A stretch of DNA of 64,000 nt from Candidatus Accumulibacter regalis (GCA_000585075.1 JEMY01000044.1:163446-227445), one strand, 5' to 3'. Numbered from the stretch's first letter, positions 25,448-37,951 are shown. Numbers and translations are program-made. The notes: generated by a model not told the origin, from the sequence alone.

Positions 25448-27082
25448 ATGAACATTACCTCCTCAGCCGCCTGGAAGGCCATTGAAGCGCACCGGAAATC
25501 GTTCTCTCCAGTGCATCTCAGACAACTCTTTGCCAGTGATCCGGATCGCGTCGCTACCCTCTCGCTGAGCTTCGATGGGATCCTTTTCGATTTCTCGAAG
25601 CAGCGCCTGGATTCGACGACGCTGGCTCTACTGGTTGAGCTGACCAAAGAAGTCGGCCTTGCCGAATCGACGGCTAGAATGTTCGGCGGCGAGAAGATCA
25701 ATGTCAGTGAAGATCGCTCGGTGCTGCACGTCGCCTTGCGGCGATCCGGCGCACCGTTTCCCAGTGCCGACTTCGACGTCATGGCCGAGGTCTTGCCAAC
25801 GCGCCAGCGCATGGCCGCCTTCGCCGATCGTGTTCGCGCTGGCGAGGCGCTTGGTTTTACCGGCATGCCGATTCGCACGGTCGTCAATATCGGCATCGGC
25901 GGCTCGGACCTCGGGCCGAAAATGCTCGCTTACGCGCTGCGTTCGATTTCGCATCCGGCGCTTGCCGTGCATTATGTCTCCAACCTCGATAGCGCCCAGC
26001 TGGCGCCGCTCCTGCAAACCCTTGATCCGCGCACGACGCTTTTCCTGGTGGCCAGCAAGACCTTCACCACGCAGGAAACGATGCTCAACGCGCAAACCGC
26101 GCGCAACTGGCTGGTGGCCAACCTTGGCGACGCTGCCGCCGTTGCCCGCCATTTTGCCGCCCTGACGGCCAAGCCCGAGCGTGCGGTCGACTTCGGGATT
26201 GACGAAGGCTCGGTCTTTCCTCTCTGGGACTGGGTCGGTGGTCGTTTTTCGCTGTGGTCGGCGGTTGGCCTGGCGTTGATGATCGCCATCGGGCCGCAGG
26301 CCTATGCCGAACTGCTGGCCGGCGCCGAGCGCATGGACGAGCATTTCCGCAGCACGCCCTGCGAACGCAACCTGCCCGTGGTGATGGCCCTGATCGGGAT
26401 CTGGAACACCAACTTCCTGGGGGCGACCACCAACGCCGTATTGCCCTACAACGAGTCCCTGCGCTACTTCCCCTCTTTCCTGCAGCAACTCGAGATGGAA
26501 AGCAACGGCAAGTCCGTCGGGATTGATGGCCAGCCGCTCGCCCATGCCTCGAATCCCATCGTCTGGGGTGAACTCGGCAACAACGGCCAGCACGCGTTTT
26601 TCCAGCTTCTCCATCAGGGTGGGCGATTGGTGCCCTGCGATTTCATCGCCGCCGTACGTTCGGATTACCCCTTGCCCGGGCATCAGGAGGCGCTGCTCGC
26701 CAACTGCTTCGCACAGAGCGCGGCGCTGGCATTCGGCAAGACCGAGGATGAGGCACGCAGCGAGCTGAGCGGCAGCATGTCGGCCGCGAAGCTTGCGGAA
26801 CTCCTGCCGCACAAGGTCTTTGCCGGCAATCAGCCGTCGTCCACGCTGCTGCTGTCGCGGCTTGACCCGCAAACGCTCGGTGCCCTGGTTGCACTTTACG
26901 AACACAAGGTTTTCGTGCAGGGCGCCATCTGGGGGCTCAATTCCTTCGATCAGTGGGGCGTCGAGCTTGGCAAGGCGGTGGCCAACAGCATTCTGCCTGC
27001 AGTGAGCGACGCGCAGCTGGCGAAAAAACTCGACGCATCAACGCAAGGGCTGCTGGCCTTCACCCGGCAGCATATTGCCTGA
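25448..27082 (+). CDS. pgi: Glucose-6-phosphate isomerase
   Basis: 544 residues, full length. Signatures include VVNIGIGGSDLGPKML, SKTFTTQETMLNA, the PGI signature GGRFSLWSAVGLALMIAIG and NGKSVGIDG, and the active-site region GQHAFFQLLHQG. It interconverts glucose-6-phosphate and fructose-6-phosphate in glycolysis and gluconeogenesis. It heads pgi-pgm-glgC-glgA on one strand, which couples hexose phosphates to glycogen. Confidence 0.97.
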   Translation: MNITSSAAWKAIEAHRKSFSPVHLRQLFASDPDRVATLSLSFDGILFDFSKQRLDSTTLALLVELTKEVGLAESTARMFGGEKINVSEDRSVLHVALRRSGAPFPSADFDVMAEVLPTRQRMAAFADRVRAGEALGFTGMPIRTVVNIGIGGSDLGPKMLAYALRSISHPALAVHYVSNLDSAQLAPLLQTLDPRTTLFLVASKTFTTQETMLNAQTARNWLVANLGDAAAVARHFAALTAKPERAVDFGIDEGSVFPLWDWVGGRFSLWSAVGLALMIAIGPQAYAELLAGAERMDEHFRSTPCERNLPVVMALIGIWNTNFLGATTNAVLPYNESLRYFPSFLQQLEMESNGKSVGIDGQPLAHASNPIVWGELGNNGQHAFFQLLHQGGRLVPCDFIAAVRSDYPLPGHQEALLANCFAQSAALAFGKTEDEARSELSGSMSAAKLAELLPHKVFAGNQPSSTLLLSRLDPQTLGALVALYEHKVFVQGAIWGLNSFDQWGVELGKAVANSILPAVSDAQLAKKLDASTQGLLAFTRQHIA

Positions 27083-28780
<1,698 letters not shown>

Positions 28781-28790
28781 GAAGTCGGGA

Positions 28791-28822
28791 CACCTGGCGC
28801 CACCTGATGGCGCTGCCAGGTG
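28791..28822 (+). other. Hairpin in the pgm-glgC spacer
   Basis: CACCTGGC and GCCAGGTG enclose an inner GCCA/TGGC pair with a 5-base loop and a 3-base bulge, 10 bases after the pgm stop. Without a T run it is more likely an mRNA stability or processing element than a terminator. Confidence 0.4.
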
Positions 28823-28855
28823 CCATGAATCAAGCGAGAAAAAGGGGATAAGAGA

Positions 28856-30124
28856 ATGGTTGATCGGAAGACATTCCAATTGTCACGCAAGGCGATCGCC
28901 TTGGTGCTTGCTGGCGGGCGCGGCAGCAGGCTACACGAACTGACGGACCGGCGCGCCAAACCGGCGGTCCATTTTGGTGGCAAGTTCCGGATTATCGACT
29001 TCGCTCTGTCGAACTGTGTCAACTCGCAGCTGCGACGCGTCGGTGTGGTGACCCAGTACAAGTCGCACAGCCTCCTGCGTCATTTGCAGCGCGGCTGGAG
29101 TTTCCTGCACGGCGAAGTCAATGAGTTCGTTGATCTGCTTCCGGCACAGCAGCGAATAGACGAGGAATCCTGGTATCGGGGTACCGCCGATGCCGTCTAT
29201 CAGAACATCGACATCCTCGAGACCTACACGCCGTCCCCCGAGTACGTCGTGATCCTGGCCGGCGACCACGTCTACAAGATGAACTACGGAATAATGCTGG
29301 TCGACCACGTCGAGAGCGGTGCCGAATGCACCGTCGCCTGTATCGAGGTGCCACGCAAGGAAGCCAGCGGGTTTGGCATCGTCGCCGTCGACGACAGTGG
29401 CATGATTACCGACTTCATCGAGAAGCCTGCCGATCCCCCGGCGATGCCGGGCAATCCGGAGATGTCCCTGTGCAGCATGGGAGTCTACGTTTTCAATGCC
29501 AAGTACCTGTACGCCGAACTGGCCCGAGACATTGCCGACGAGACCTCCAACCATGACTTCGGCAAGGACATCATTCCCCGTGCCGTCGCCAACCGCTGCG
29601 CGGTGGCACACTCGTTCTCCCGCAGTTGCGTCGTGGCGCCCGATGAACCGGTCAGGGAACACTACTGGCGCGACGCCGGGACAATCGATGCCTACTGGGA
29701 TTCGAACATCGATCTCACCGGCACCGTGCCGGCACTGAACCTCTACGACAGTAACTGGCCGGTGTGGACCTACCAACAGCAACTGCCCCCTGCCAAGTTC
29801 GTGCACAACCATCTCGACCGGCGTGGGACCGCCATCGAATCCACCGTCTCCGGTGGCTGTATCGTTTCCGGAGAAGTCAACCGTTCGCTGCTCTTCTCCA
29901 GTTGCCGCGTCCATTCCTACGCCCGGGTGAACCTGTCGGTAATGCTTCCCAACACCTCCGTCGGGTCGCGGGCTCGCCTGAGCCGTTGCGTTGTAGACAG
30001 TGACTGTCACATCCCGCCGAACATGGTCGTTGGCGAAGACCCGGACGACGATGCGCGCCGTTTCAGGTATACCGAGAACGGCATTACGCTGATCACCAAG
30101 AAGATGCTGGAGCGACTCACCTGA
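28856..30124 (+). CDS. glgC: Glucose-1-phosphate adenylyltransferase
   Basis: 422 residues. The nucleotidyltransferase motif is [23 protein letters not shown]; further marks are the substrate region FIEKPADPP and a C-terminal left-handed beta helix ([14 protein letters not shown] ... [10 protein letters not shown]). It makes ADP-glucose, the committed step of glycogen synthesis, and is normally allosterically controlled. AAAAGGGG precedes the ATG. glgA starts 20 bases after its stop. Confidence 0.97.
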   Translation: MVDRKTFQLSRKAIALVLAGGRGSRLHELTDRRAKPAVHFGGKFRIIDFALSNCVNSQLRRVGVVTQYKSHSLLRHLQRGWSFLHGEVNEFVDLLPAQQRIDEESWYRGTADAVYQNIDILETYTPSPEYVVILAGDHVYKMNYGIMLVDHVESGAECTVACIEVPRKEASGFGIVAVDDSGMITDFIEKPADPPAMPGNPEMSLCSMGVYVFNAKYLYAELARDIADETSNHDFGKDIIPRAVANRCAVAHSFSRSCVVAPDEPVREHYWRDAGTIDAYWDSNIDLTGTVPALNLYDSNWPVWTYQQQLPPAKFVHNHLDRRGTAIESTVSGGCIVSGEVNRSLLFSSCRVHSYARVNLSVMLPNTSVGSRARLSRCVVDSDCHIPPNMVVGEDPDDDARRFRYTENGITLITKKMLERLT

Positions 30125-30144
30125 GGCGGCAGGTTCGCTAGTCC

Positions 30145-31587
30145 GTGCGCATCCTGCACGTTGCCGCGGAGATCTACCCGCTGGTCAAGACCGGCGGGCT
30201 CGCCGATGTCGTGGCCGCCCTGCCGGCCGCGCTGGCCGCCCGCGGACTTGACGTCCGCATCCTGTTGCCGGGAATGCCCGCCATTCTCAACGGTGTGACC
30301 GATCTCAAGCGGGTTATCCGCATCGGTCCGGCGTTTGGCGCTGCAGTCATCACCCTGCGGCTCGGTCGCCTGCCAGATAGCGGCCTGCTGGCCTACGTCA
30401 TTGATGCGCCCTTTCTTTACCGGCGCGACGGTAATCCCTACCTTGGCCCGGACGGTTGTGACTGGCGCGACAACCATCGACGCTTCGCTCTCCTTGGTTG
30501 GGTCGCTGCCCACCTCGCTGCCGGAGAGCTTGATCGGCTCTGGCGGCCAGAGGTGGTGCACGCGCACGATTGGCATGCCGGACTGGCACCTGCCTACATC
30601 GCGCAGAATCCGGCGCTGTCCACGGCCACCGTGTTCACCATCCACAATCTCTCCTTCCGCGGCCTTTTCCCTCTCGACTACCATCACGACCTCGGTTTGC
30701 AGATTTCTGGCGCAAATCAGAGCGGCATCGAGTTTCACGGGCAGTTGTCGTTCATGAAGGCGGCGCTGGTGCATGCGAAACGCGTCAACGCCGTCAGCCC
30801 GACCTATGCGCGGGAAATATGCTCGCAGGAATTCGGCTGGGGGCTCGATGGCGTGCTGCGTGGCCGGGGCGGCGATCTGTCCGGCATACTCAATGGTGTC
30901 GACTATTCGGTCTGGAACGCCAGCACCAATCCTGCCCTGTCCAGGAACTACAGTGCCGAGCACCTGCGCGGCAAGCTGGCCGGTAAGCTCAGATTGCAGA
31001 AGGATCTCGGTTTTTCTCCCCGTGCCAAGGCGCCGCTGTTCGCCATTGTCAGCCGATTAACCTCGCAGAAAGGCATGGATCTGGTCCTTGGTGCCCTGCC
31101 GACCCTGTTGGCCGAGGGGGCGCAGCTGGTGGTCATTGGCAGTGGCGAGGCGGATATCGAAGCCGCTTTCAGAACCGCTGCCACAGCCCATCCCGCTGCG
31201 GTGTCGGTACATCTTGGCTACGATGAGGCCTTGTCACATCGAATCATGGCCGGCGCCGATATCCTGCTCGTCCCCTCGCGTTTCGAGCCCTGTGGTCTGA
31301 CGCAGCTCTATGCCTTGCGCTACGGCACCCTGCCACTGGTGCGGCGAGTCGGTGGCCTGGCCGATACGGTGGTCGATACGACGCCGGAGACCCTCAAGGC
31401 GGGTACAGCCAACGGCTTCTCGTTTGACGATGCCAGCAGCCGCAAGCTCGCCGGACGTGTCAGCAGGGCATGCGCACTGTACCGCGATGCCGCGACCTGG
31501 CGTCACCTGCAGCAGCACGGTATGGCGCAGAACTTTTCCTGGGATGACTCGGCAATGCGCTACGAAGCGCTGTACAGAAGTATCTGA
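30145..31587 (+). CDS. glgA: Glycogen synthase (ADP-glucose)
   Basis: 480 residues, GT5 family with a GTG start ([23 protein letters not shown]). KTGG binds ADP-glucose; [23 protein letters not shown] and the C-terminal [31 protein letters not shown] are diagnostic. It extends alpha-1,4 glucan from ADP-glucose. With pgi, pgm and glgC it forms a complete route from fructose-6-phosphate to glycogen chains; the branching enzyme is not in the window. Confidence 0.97.
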   Translation: MRILHVAAEIYPLVKTGGLADVVAALPAALAARGLDVRILLPGMPAILNGVTDLKRVIRIGPAFGAAVITLRLGRLPDSGLLAYVIDAPFLYRRDGNPYLGPDGCDWRDNHRRFALLGWVAAHLAAGELDRLWRPEVVHAHDWHAGLAPAYIAQNPALSTATVFTIHNLSFRGLFPLDYHHDLGLQISGANQSGIEFHGQLSFMKAALVHAKRVNAVSPTYAREICSQEFGWGLDGVLRGRGGDLSGILNGVDYSVWNASTNPALSRNYSAEHLRGKLAGKLRLQKDLGFSPRAKAPLFAIVSRLTSQKGMDLVLGALPTLLAEGAQLVVIGSGEADIEAAFRTAATAHPAAVSVHLGYDEALSHRIMAGADILLVPSRFEPCGLTQLYALRYGTLPLVRRVGGLADTVVDTTPETLKAGTANGFSFDDASSRKLAGRVSRACALYRDAATWRHLQQHGMAQNFSWDDSAMRYEALYRSI

Positions 31588-31637
31588 AGGCCGATCGCCG
31601 TACGCCGCGCTCGTCGTGTTCAGCAGTGCCGGTGCTG

Positions 31638-31667
31638 CTGTCGGTGAAACCGAGGGCGCACTATAAT
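31638..31667 (+). promoter_or_regulatory. Possible promoter upstream of the DUF1015 gene
   Basis: Consensus -10 TATAAT at 31662-31667; the best -35 at the right distance is CTGTCG (31638-31643, 18-base spacer), which is weak. It lies about 135 bases before the start codon in an otherwise empty 214-base spacer. Confidence 0.45.
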
Positions 31668-31801
31668 CGCGACAGCAGTAGCCAAGTCTTGCTTCGCGCC
31701 GACTGCTCCGTACGCTGGCCTGCAAACCAGGGATACAGGAGCTGCAACGATGAGAATTCGTTAGCCTAGCTTCCCGAACCAAACTCCCACAGGAGAGTTC
31801 A

Positions 31802-33046
31802 TTGTCTTTTGATCATTGCCTCATTCGGCCGTTTGCCGGCCTCCGTCCGCGCCGCCAGGATGCCGCAGCCGTTGCCGCGCCACCCTATGATGTTCTTTCC
31901 AGCGAAGAGGCACGCGAGGCGGCAAGCGGCAAGCCCTTGTCCTTCCTGCATGTGTCCAAGGCCGAGATCGACCTGCCGCCGGAGGTCGATCACTTCGCAC
32001 CCGAGGTGTATGCGAAGTCGGCCGAAAATTTTCAGCGTCTGGTCGACGACGGGGTGCTCTGCCGCGACGAGCGCGCGTGCTACTACGCGTACCGACTGGT
32101 GATGGGCGACCATGTGCAGGTCGGCCTGGTGGCCGCCGCTTCGATCGCCGCCTACGACAGCAACCGTATCCGCAAGCATGAGTTCACCCGCCCGGACAAG
32201 GAAGACGACCGCGTCCGGCAAATTGAAGCGCTGAATGCGCAAACCGGTCCAGTGCTGCTGGTCAATGCGCACAACGAGACCGTTGATCGCCTGCTCAGCC
32301 AGGCCTCCGAGGGCGAGCCGGTCGCCGATGTGACGGGCGAAAACGGCATCAGGCACACGCTGTGGATGATCGACGAGGGCGAGACCATCACGCACCTCGG
32401 CGCGCTCTTCGAAGCCATGCCCGCACTGTACATTGCCGATGGTCATCATCGCTCGGCGGCGGCCTCACGAGTGGCTGCGGCTCGGCGTGGCAAGGCGGAT
32501 GCAGTCGATAGCGCCGAGTATTTCCTGGCGGTGATCTTTCCCGCTTCACAGATGCGCATCATGGACTACAACAGGGTCGCGCGCGACCTCAATGGTCTGA
32601 GTGAGGAAGCCTTCCTGGCGGCCGTTGCTCAGCGCTATCGCGTCATGCCGTCGGACAGCCCGGTGAAGCCGGAACGCAGCGGCGTCTGCGGCATGTATCT
32701 CGGTCGTCGCTGGTACCGTCTGGAATTGCTGCCCGGTCTGCTGCCATCGTCCGATCCGGTGCGGCGAGTCGATGTTTCGGTACTGGCCGAACAGATCCTC
32801 GCTCCGCTGCTGGGGATCACCGACCTGCGCCGAGACACGCGCATCGACTTCGTTGGCGGCATGCGAGGGCTGGGCGAACTCGAACGACGCGTGGATAGTG
32901 GCGAGATGGCCGTCGCTTTTGCGCTCTATCCGACCCAGATGGCCGATCTGATGGCGGTCGCCGACGCGGGCGAGGTGATGCCGCCCAAGTCGACGTGGTT
33001 CGAACCGAAACTCGCCGACGGACTGGTGTCGCACGTCCTCGATTAA
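31802..33046 (+). CDS. DUF1015 family protein
   Basis: 414 residues starting at TTG 31802, six bases after AGGAG (31791-31795). Family marks are RPFAGLRP near the N-terminus, APPYDVLSSEEA, HEFTRPDKEDDR and the central ALYIADGHHRSAAASRVA. DUF1015 (PF08712) proteins are widespread, cytosolic and of unestablished function; the GHHR motif suggests a nucleotide- or metal-binding site. The neighbours (glgA upstream, selD convergent) give no clear context. Confidence 0.88.
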   Translation: MSFDHCLIRPFAGLRPRRQDAAAVAAPPYDVLSSEEAREAASGKPLSFLHVSKAEIDLPPEVDHFAPEVYAKSAENFQRLVDDGVLCRDERACYYAYRLVMGDHVQVGLVAAASIAAYDSNRIRKHEFTRPDKEDDRVRQIEALNAQTGPVLLVNAHNETVDRLLSQASEGEPVADVTGENGIRHTLWMIDEGETITHLGALFEAMPALYIADGHHRSAAASRVAAARRGKADAVDSAEYFLAVIFPASQMRIMDYNRVARDLNGLSEEAFLAAVAQRYRVMPSDSPVKPERSGVCGMYLGRRWYRLELLPGLLPSSDPVRRVDVSVLAEQILAPLLGITDLRRDTRIDFVGGMRGLGELERRVDSGEMAVAFALYPTQMADLMAVADAGEVMPPKSTWFEPKLADGLVSHVLD

Positions 33047-33200
33047 CGCTCGCGGCCAGCTGAGCTGAAGAGGGGGCGGGCAGGGCGGGCAATCAGCTGG
33101 CCCCTGCGCGTCGGTGTCCGGACGCTGCCAGGAAGCGGCTGGTTCGTTTCACGCTCGCCAGCGTCGGTCACCTGGTGCAGTTCACCTTGCCGCGCCGGCT

Positions 33201-34319
33201 TCAGTCCGACCCGGACTTGCCCCCGACGACCGAAACCCGTGCTTTCCCGGTACTCAGCTCACCGATAACGGTTGCGTGATCAAAGCCTTCCTGCAGGAAA
33301 ATCGACAGGACTTCGGTGACCACTTCCGGCGCACAGGCGATCAGCAAGCCGCCGCTGGTCTGCGGATCGGTGAGCAGTGCCTGCTCGACTTCGCTCAGAT
33401 GCTTCGTCGGTCGGACCACGTGCTCGCCATAGCTGACCCAGTTACGCTCTGAAGCGCCGGTGATGCAAGCTTTTTCCGCATAGTCGAGAGCGTTGGCCAA
33501 GATCGGCAATGCGGCGTAGTCGATCACCGCCGAGACCCGGGATGCCTTGCAGATTTCAACGAGGTGACCGAGCAGACCGAAGCCTGTCACATCGGTCATT
33601 GCATGTACGCCGGCGAGGCAGCCGAGAGCCCGTCCCGGCGTGTTGAGTTGCGTCGTCGAAGCGATCATCGATGCGTAGTTGCTGGCCGAAAGCAGGCCCT
33701 TCTTCAGCGCTGCGCTGTAGAAGCCAACGCCCAGTCCCTTGCCGAGAATCAATTTGTCGCCGGGCCGTGCTCCGGAGTTGCGCTTCAGGTTGTCGGGATG
33801 CACCAGGCCGATCGCCACGAGTCCGTATATCGGCTCGAGTGAGTCGATCGTGTGTCCACCGGCAATCGGAATACCTGCCCTGGCACATATCGACTCGCCA
33901 CCCTCAAGGATGCGTTTGATCGTCTCAAGCGGGAGTTTGTTGATCGGCATGCCGACGATGGCCAGTGCCAACAGCGGCACGCCGCCCATGGCGTAGACGT
34001 CGGAAAGAGCGTTGGTCGCCGCGATGCAGCCAAAATCGAAAGGATCATCAACGATGGGCATGAAGAAATCAGTGGTCGCCACCAGCGCCTGTTCGGCGTT
34101 GATCTGGTAGACGGCCGCGTCATCGCTGGTCTCGATGCCGACCAGCAACTGCTTGGGGACGATAGCCGGAGCGGTCTTGGCGAGAATCTGTTCGAGCACG
34201 TGCGGCGCGATCTTGCATCCGCATCCACCACCGTGCGCAAACTGCGTCAGTTTGACGGGCTCTGTGTCGACGATTTCCGGAGCGGCAGCATCGTCCGTCC
34301 TGGATTTGTTTTTGGCCAT
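33201..34319 (-). CDS. selD: Selenide, water dikinase
   Basis: 372 residues. The glycine-rich N-terminal loop GGGCGCKIAP contains C33, C35 and catalytic K36, equivalent to E. coli C17, C19 and K20. ATP-binding motifs DDAAVY, FFMPIVDDPFDFG and the DPQTSGGLL signature follow. It makes selenophosphate from selenide and ATP. The loop has cysteine codons (TGC), not UGA, so no selenocysteine is used. selA, selB and selU are not in the window. Confidence 0.97.
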   Translation of the reverse strand: MAKNKSRTDDAAAPEIVDTEPVKLTQFAHGGGCGCKIAPHVLEQILAKTAPAIVPKQLLVGIETSDDAAVYQINAEQALVATTDFFMPIVDDPFDFGCIAATNALSDVYAMGGVPLLALAIVGMPINKLPLETIKRILEGGESICARAGIPIAGGHTIDSLEPIYGLVAIGLVHPDNLKRNSGARPGDKLILGKGLGVGFYSAALKKGLLSASNYASMIASTTQLNTPGRALGCLAGVHAMTDVTGFGLLGHLVEICKASRVSAVIDYAALPILANALDYAEKACITGASERNWVSYGEHVVRPTKHLSEVEQALLTDPQTSGGLLIACAPEVVTEVLSIFLQEGFDHATVIGELSTGKARVSVVGGKSGSD

Positions 34320-34398
34320 GATATTCCGGTGGTTAGGGTGACTTGGGGCGTCAAGGTGGCGATGCAGCTGCCGAGGTCGCTACCGGAAAGGCAGGAGC

Positions 34399-34605
34399 TC
34401 AGCTGTTTGCAAAGCCCGCCTCATCGATCGCCGTGGCGAAGTCGGCGACGCTTGCCACCTTCGGGTCGTAGGTGATTCTGGCCTGGCTCGCCTCCAGCGA
34501 CACCTCGACCTGACTGACTCCGGGCAAGTTCTTGAGGACCGTGCTGACGCTTTTCACGCACGCCTGGCAGCGCATTCCGACAACGCCAATGCAGATCGTT
34601 TCCAT
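34399..34605 (-). CDS. HMA-domain copper chaperone-like protein
   Basis: 68 residues, a single ferredoxin-like heavy-metal-associated domain with the motif GMRCQACV (MXCXXC). Probably carries Cu(I) to the adjacent copper ATPase. ATG 34605 gives the family start METICIGVVGM; a further in-frame start 23 codons upstream would add unrelated residues. It lies 72 bases downstream of copA on the same strand. Confidence 0.9.
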   Translation of the reverse strand: METICIGVVGMRCQACVKSVSTVLKNLPGVSQVEVSLEASQARITYDPKVASVADFATAIDEAGFANS

Positions 34606-34677
34606 CGCGGTTTCCCCGTCATACTTGCCGGTGCGGTTGCTCGCCGCAGTCAGCCCCATTGCTATCCTCGGCACCGG

Positions 34678-37116
34678 CTATCGGCTGCCGCCCGCACGCC
34701 AGCGCTTGAGAAGCAGTGAGTTGGAGACCACCGAGACCGAACTCATCGCCATTGCCGCGCCAGCGACGACCGGATTGAGCAGGCCAAGTGCGGCCAGCGG
34801 TATGCCGAGCACGTTGTAGATGAACGCCGAAAAGAGATTCTGCCTGATTTTGCGCAGCGTCGCACGCGAAAGAAGGATCGCGTCGGCAATTCCGTTGAGG
34901 TCGCCATGGACCAGCGTTACGTCGGCGGCATCGATGGCGGCGTCCGATCCGGCGCCAATGGCGAAGCTGACATCGGCCGCCGCCAGCGCAGGCGCGTCGT
35001 TGATCCCGTCGCCGACCATGGCCACGATCGCGCCGCTGGTCTTCAGGGCATTGACTGCAGCGGCTTTGTCGCCGGGGAGTACGCCGGCCCGGAAGTCGTC
35101 GATTCCCGCTTCCCCGGCGATTGCCGCCGCGGTCGCAGCGTGATCGCCGGTGAGCATCACCACCCGGATACCCATTCCCTTGAGCCGGGTCACGGCGGCG
35201 CGTGAGGTCGCGCGCAAGGGGTCAGCGATCGCCAGCAACGCCAGTGCGACGTCGGTCTGGCCCTCGCTGCCGTCGCCAGCGCTGCTTTCCTGGCCACCTT
35301 CGACCAGCACCACGACCGTCTTGCCCGTGCGTTGCAGCTTGTCGATCTGTTCTCGAGGCAGGCTCATGGCGAGGAACTCGCTGGGCGCGGCGAGGCGTAG
35401 CAGGCGTTCGTCTACCCGGCCCTCGACCCCACGACCGGGGAGGGCTCGAAACTGTGCTACTGGCAGTAGCGGCAGCTGGCTGGCCCGGGCATGGCGCAGG
35501 ATCGCCTTGGCCAAGGGATGCTCGGAACCCTGTTCGAGGGCCGCCGCGAGGGCCAGGGCTTCGTCTGCCGACACGGCCAGCGGCACGAGATCGGTCAGTA
35601 CCGGCTCGCCGCGCGTCAGCGTGCCGGTCTTGTCGATCGCCAGCACGCTGACCTTCTCTGCACGCTCCAGCGCTTCGGCATTCTTGACCAGGATACCCGC
35701 CGAGGCGCCCTGTCCGGTGGCGACCATGATCGCCGTCGGTGTCGCCAGCCCGAGGGCGCAAGGACAGGCAATCACCAGTACCGCCACGGCATTGACCAGC
35801 GCGGCGCTGAAGTCGCCGCCAAACAGCCACCAGGCGAGCAGGGTGCATAGGGCGATGGCACAGACCACGGGCACGAAAACTGCCGAGATGCGGTCGGCAA
35901 GACGCTGCACGGGCGCTTTGGAGCCCTGCGCTTCGGCGACCATGCGGATGATTCCGGCGAGCAGGGTGTGCTCACCGACGCCGCTCGCCCGACAGCGCAG
36001 CATTCCCTCGCCATTGGCCGTGGCGGCGAAGACGCGCGCTCCCGGGTGCTTGTCCACCGGCATGCTCTCGCCGGTGAGCATCGCTTCGTTGACCGTCGAC
36101 TCACCGTCGATCACGTCGCCATCGACCGGCAGGTTTTCGCCGGGACGAACAACGAAAATATCGCCGGGAATGAGCAGCGCGACGTCGACTTCGATCAGCT
36201 TGCCGTCGCGCTCGACGCGCGCGGTTTTTGGCTGCAGGCGAACGAGAGCCTCGATGGCGTCGGTGGTCCTCGCCTTGGCACGTGACTCGAGCAATTTGCC
36301 AAGCAGTACCAGGGTGATCACCGCCGCCGAGGCCTCGAAGTACACGTGCAGATGGGCCGCGCCCGATACCGTCACGAACAGGCTGAAACCATAGGCCATG
36401 CTGGTTCCCAGAGCAACCAGCACGTCCATGTTCGCGCCTCCACCGCGCAAGGCCTTCCAGGCACCCGTGTAGAAGCGCCAGCCGATCCAGAACTGTACCG
36501 GCGTCGCCAGTCCGAGTTGTAGCCAACGCGGAAGGAGGTCATGGTGAGTTTGCGCGCCGCCATCGAACATGCTCACCATTTGCGCGGCCAGGGGCAGGGT
36601 CAGCACGGCCGCAATCCAGAAGCGGCGCAATTCCGCCTTCCCCGCAGCGATTTTGTTGGCCTTCTCTTCGCTGCGCGAGTGATCGTCGGCCAGATGCCCG
36701 ACGAAACCGGCACGCTCGACGGTGGCGAGCAGTAACGCTGGATCGACGATGCCCGGAAGATGACGGACGGTGGCCCGCTCGGTGGCCAGGTTGACCACCG
36801 CCTCAACCCCCGAAAGCCGGTTGAGGAGCTTTTCAAGGCGCGTCGAGCAGGCGGCGCAGGTCATTCCCTCTATCGCCATTTCGGTGCTTCGTCGCGGCAC
36901 ACTGAAACCGGCTTTCTCGATCGCCGCGACCACTTCTTGCGGCGAACTGGCGTCAGAAGAAAGGTCGACCTGGGCGCGTTCGCTGGCCAGGTTGACCGTG
37001 GCCATGACGCCGGGCAGGCGATTCAGGACTTTCTCGATGCGCGTCGCGCAGGCGGCACAGGTCATGCCCGTGACCGGCAGATCGAGGCGTTGCCGCTCGT
37101 TCTTTTCTTCTCTCAT
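34678..37116 (-). CDS. copA: Copper-translocating P1B-type ATPase
   Basis: 812 residues with two N-terminal HMA domains, each with GMTCAAC. Eight membrane helices carry the CPC motif (VIACPCALGLATP); other motifs are TGES (actuator), DKTGT (phosphorylated Asp), HP (GSEHPLAKAIL) and GDGINDAPAL. It moves Cu(I) out of the cytoplasm. Its neighbours (DsbD_2-type protein, hemN, fnr) are those usually found with cbb3 oxidase assembly genes, so it may be the CcoI-type pump feeding that oxidase rather than a pure detoxification pump. ATG 37116 is chosen; GTG 37125 is possible. Confidence 0.95.
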   Translation of the reverse strand: MREEKNERQRLDLPVTGMTCAACATRIEKVLNRLPGVMATVNLASERAQVDLSSDASSPQEVVAAIEKAGFSVPRRSTEMAIEGMTCAACSTRLEKLLNRLSGVEAVVNLATERATVRHLPGIVDPALLLATVERAGFVGHLADDHSRSEEKANKIAAGKAELRRFWIAAVLTLPLAAQMVSMFDGGAQTHHDLLPRWLQLGLATPVQFWIGWRFYTGAWKALRGGGANMDVLVALGTSMAYGFSLFVTVSGAAHLHVYFEASAAVITLVLLGKLLESRAKARTTDAIEALVRLQPKTARVERDGKLIEVDVALLIPGDIFVVRPGENLPVDGDVIDGESTVNEAMLTGESMPVDKHPGARVFAATANGEGMLRCRASGVGEHTLLAGIIRMVAEAQGSKAPVQRLADRISAVFVPVVCAIALCTLLAWWLFGGDFSAALVNAVAVLVIACPCALGLATPTAIMVATGQGASAGILVKNAEALERAEKVSVLAIDKTGTLTRGEPVLTDLVPLAVSADEALALAAALEQGSEHPLAKAILRHARASQLPLLPVAQFRALPGRGVEGRVDERLLRLAAPSEFLAMSLPREQIDKLQRTGKTVVVLVEGGQESSAGDGSEGQTDVALALLAIADPLRATSRAAVTRLKGMGIRVVMLTGDHAATAAAIAGEAGIDDFRAGVLPGDKAAAVNALKTSGAIVAMVGDGINDAPALAAADVSFAIGAGSDAAIDAADVTLVHGDLNGIADAILLSRATLRKIRQNLFSAFIYNVLGIPLAALGLLNPVVAGAAMAMSSVSVVSNSLLLKRWRAGGSR

Positions 37117-37161
37117 GTCGACCACCGGGGCCGAGCGTCGCAGGTTTGCATCAAGAGCCCC

Positions 37162-37848
37162 TCAAGTGGCGAACGGCGAACGACCGATCAGCAGGCGCGT
37201 CAGCCCGATCAGGCCCCAGACGCCAAAGCCGAGAATCAGCGTTCCCGATGCCAGACGTAGCGTGCGATTGCGCGCATAGGCCTGCAGGCGCGCGGCAAGC
37301 AGGCCGGCAAGCAGCAGGTTGGGCAAGGTGCCGGCGCCGAAAGCCAGCATCAGCCCGGCGCCGTGCAGCGCCGAGCCGCTGGTCAAGGCCGTTGCCAGTG
37401 CGCTATACACCAGGCCGCAGGGCAACCAGCCCCAGAGCAGCCCGAGTGGAAAAGCCTGCCTGATGCTGCGTGCGGGCAGGAAATGCCGGGTCAGCGGTTG
37501 CAGATGTCGCCACAGTTTCTGGCCGAAGCGCTCGGTGAACGCCAGTGCCCTGGTCAGGCCCATCAGATACAGGCCGAGCGCGATGAGCATCAGGTTGGCG
37601 AGCAGGAAAAGGGCGCTGCGCAGGGGTAGCTGCCCGGACAAGGCCAGACTCGCTTCGCCGAGTGCACCGACGATAGCGCCGGCAGCAGCATAACTGACGA
37701 TCCGTCCGGCATTGTAAGCGAGGTGCAGCGAGGAGCGTGCGGGCCCCCCCATCGACAGCGCAGCGACGATGCCGCCGCACATGACGACGCAGTGCGTCCC
37801 ACCGAGCAGACCGATCAACAACAAAGCAAGATACGTCGATTCTGGCAT
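37162..37848 (-). CDS. DsbD_2/TauE-like membrane protein linked to copper/oxidase biogenesis
   Basis: 228 residues with six or seven transmembrane helices. The first helix ends in GGTHCVVMCGGIVAAL, a Cys/His-containing motif typical of the DsbD_2 (PF13386) family, and the second half has LLWGWLPCGLVYSALATAL. In betaproteobacteria genes of this type sit beside ccoG/ccoI/ccoS and hemN and are thought to help copper or thiol handling for cytochrome oxidase. It ends 45 bases before the copA start. Confidence 0.86.
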   Translation of the reverse strand: MPESTYLALLLIGLLGGTHCVVMCGGIVAALSMGGPARSSLHLAYNAGRIVSYAAAGAIVGALGEASLALSGQLPLRSALFLLANLMLIALGLYLMGLTRALAFTERFGQKLWRHLQPLTRHFLPARSIRQAFPLGLLWGWLPCGLVYSALATALTSGSALHGAGLMLAFGAGTLPNLLLAGLLAARLQAYARNRTLRLASGTLILGFGVWGLIGLTRLLIGRSPFAT

Positions 37849-37951
37849 CTGGGGCTAGCGCGCGCGCCGACGGGCTGAGGGAGCCTGGATTCTACTCCTT
37901 CCTCGGCGGTGGTCGGCGGCGAGTCAGCTGCGGGTCAGCTGGAGGCGGGTT

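Noticed and set aside
34216-34227. Possible selenocysteine in SelD
   Set aside because: The active-site codons are TGC (Cys), not TGA.
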